NCBI GenBank assembly: GCA_900557655.1 | Contig: USTX01000050.1 | Span: forward strand, 1 to 5,748 | Origin: an uncultured Eubacteriales bacterium | GTDB lineage: Bacteria; Bacillota; Clostridia; Christensenellales; UBA1242 | Length of the DNA stretch: 5,748 bases | Direction: 5' to 3' | In this document: positions 5,664 to 5,748 of the stretch, piece by piece | How the letters are laid out: each line of letters starts with the position of its first letter | How positions within the stretch are numbered: position 1 is the first letter of the stretch | Program-made: the position numbers and the translations under genes | The notes under the pieces: model-generated | What the model was told of the DNA's origin: nothing | Databases searched by the model: none | Seen by the model: only the letters and a program-made list of their open reading frames with translations

Positions 5664-5748
5664 TTGTCTAATAGTAATAGTGTTTCCAATTTGTAAATTC
5701 TCCCAGATAGAAGTAATAATATATTTACCGGACAATAATCTGATACCT
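5661..5748 (-). CDS. C-terminal end of an unidentified protein, 5' end outside window
   Basis: One minus-strand frame stays open from the window edge to the TAA at 5661-5663, giving 28 residues that end in LQIGNTITIRQ. The other frame checked from the edge stops early (TAA after seven codons). A strong terminator overlapping the stop codon supports this as the true end of a gene. The tail alternates hydrophobic and polar residues, as in a beta-rich domain, and holds one Trp. It is too short to assign a family. Confidence 0.6.
   Translation of the reverse strand, partial: GIRLLSGKYIITSIWENLQIGNTITIRQ

Noticed and set aside
1..5748. tRNA, rRNA, CRISPR array, insertion sequence or phage genes.
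   Set aside because: No cloverleaf, regular spacer-repeat array, transposase motif or terminal inverted repeat was seen on either strand.

Overview
The window reads as chromosomal DNA from an anaerobic, low-to-medium GC Gram-positive bacterium, probably a member of the Clostridia. The evidence is the strong AGGAGG-type ribosome binding sites 5-8 nt before most starts, sigma-A-like promoters with 17 bp spacers, AT-rich intergenic DNA, and an oxygen-sensitive type of flavin/iron-sulfur oxidoreductase. This placement is inference; no rRNA or other marker gene is present. Every gene I can support is on the minus strand, so transcription runs from high to low coordinates.

From right to left: (1) 5661-5748 is the last 28 codons of an unidentified gene, ending in an intrinsic terminator (5623-5663). 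(2) 5384-5552 is a promoter followed by a leader of about 140 nt with two related hairpins. The second hairpin carries a U-tract. The leader also holds two overlapping short reading frames of 22 and 23 codons. (3) 2813-5377 is a tightly coupled three-gene operon for an ABC-2 type exporter: an ATPase and two different six-helix permeases. It resembles the COG4586/COG4587/COG3694 family, which includes a described cyanobacterial viologen exporter. (4) 1716-2738 is galE, UDP-glucose 4-epimerase, with its own near-consensus promoter. (5) 1-1603 is the N-terminal 534 residues of an old-yellow-enzyme/2,4-dienoyl-CoA-reductase-like flavoenzyme (enoate reductase, BaiCD or FldZ type). It also has its own promoter and runs off the left edge.

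The ABC genes clearly work together: an ATGA overlap joins the ATPase and the first permease, and a 1-nt gap joins the two permeases. galE and the flavoenzyme look like separate transcription units, although no convincing terminator separates them from what lies upstream.

The most interesting part is the exporter leader. Its two hairpins share sequence and can pair in alternative ways. The first is embedded in an aromatic-rich 22-codon ORF whose Tyr codons lie just before the first stem. That is the layout expected of a ribosome-controlled transcription attenuator. No Rfam family was recognised and the mechanism is a hypothesis.
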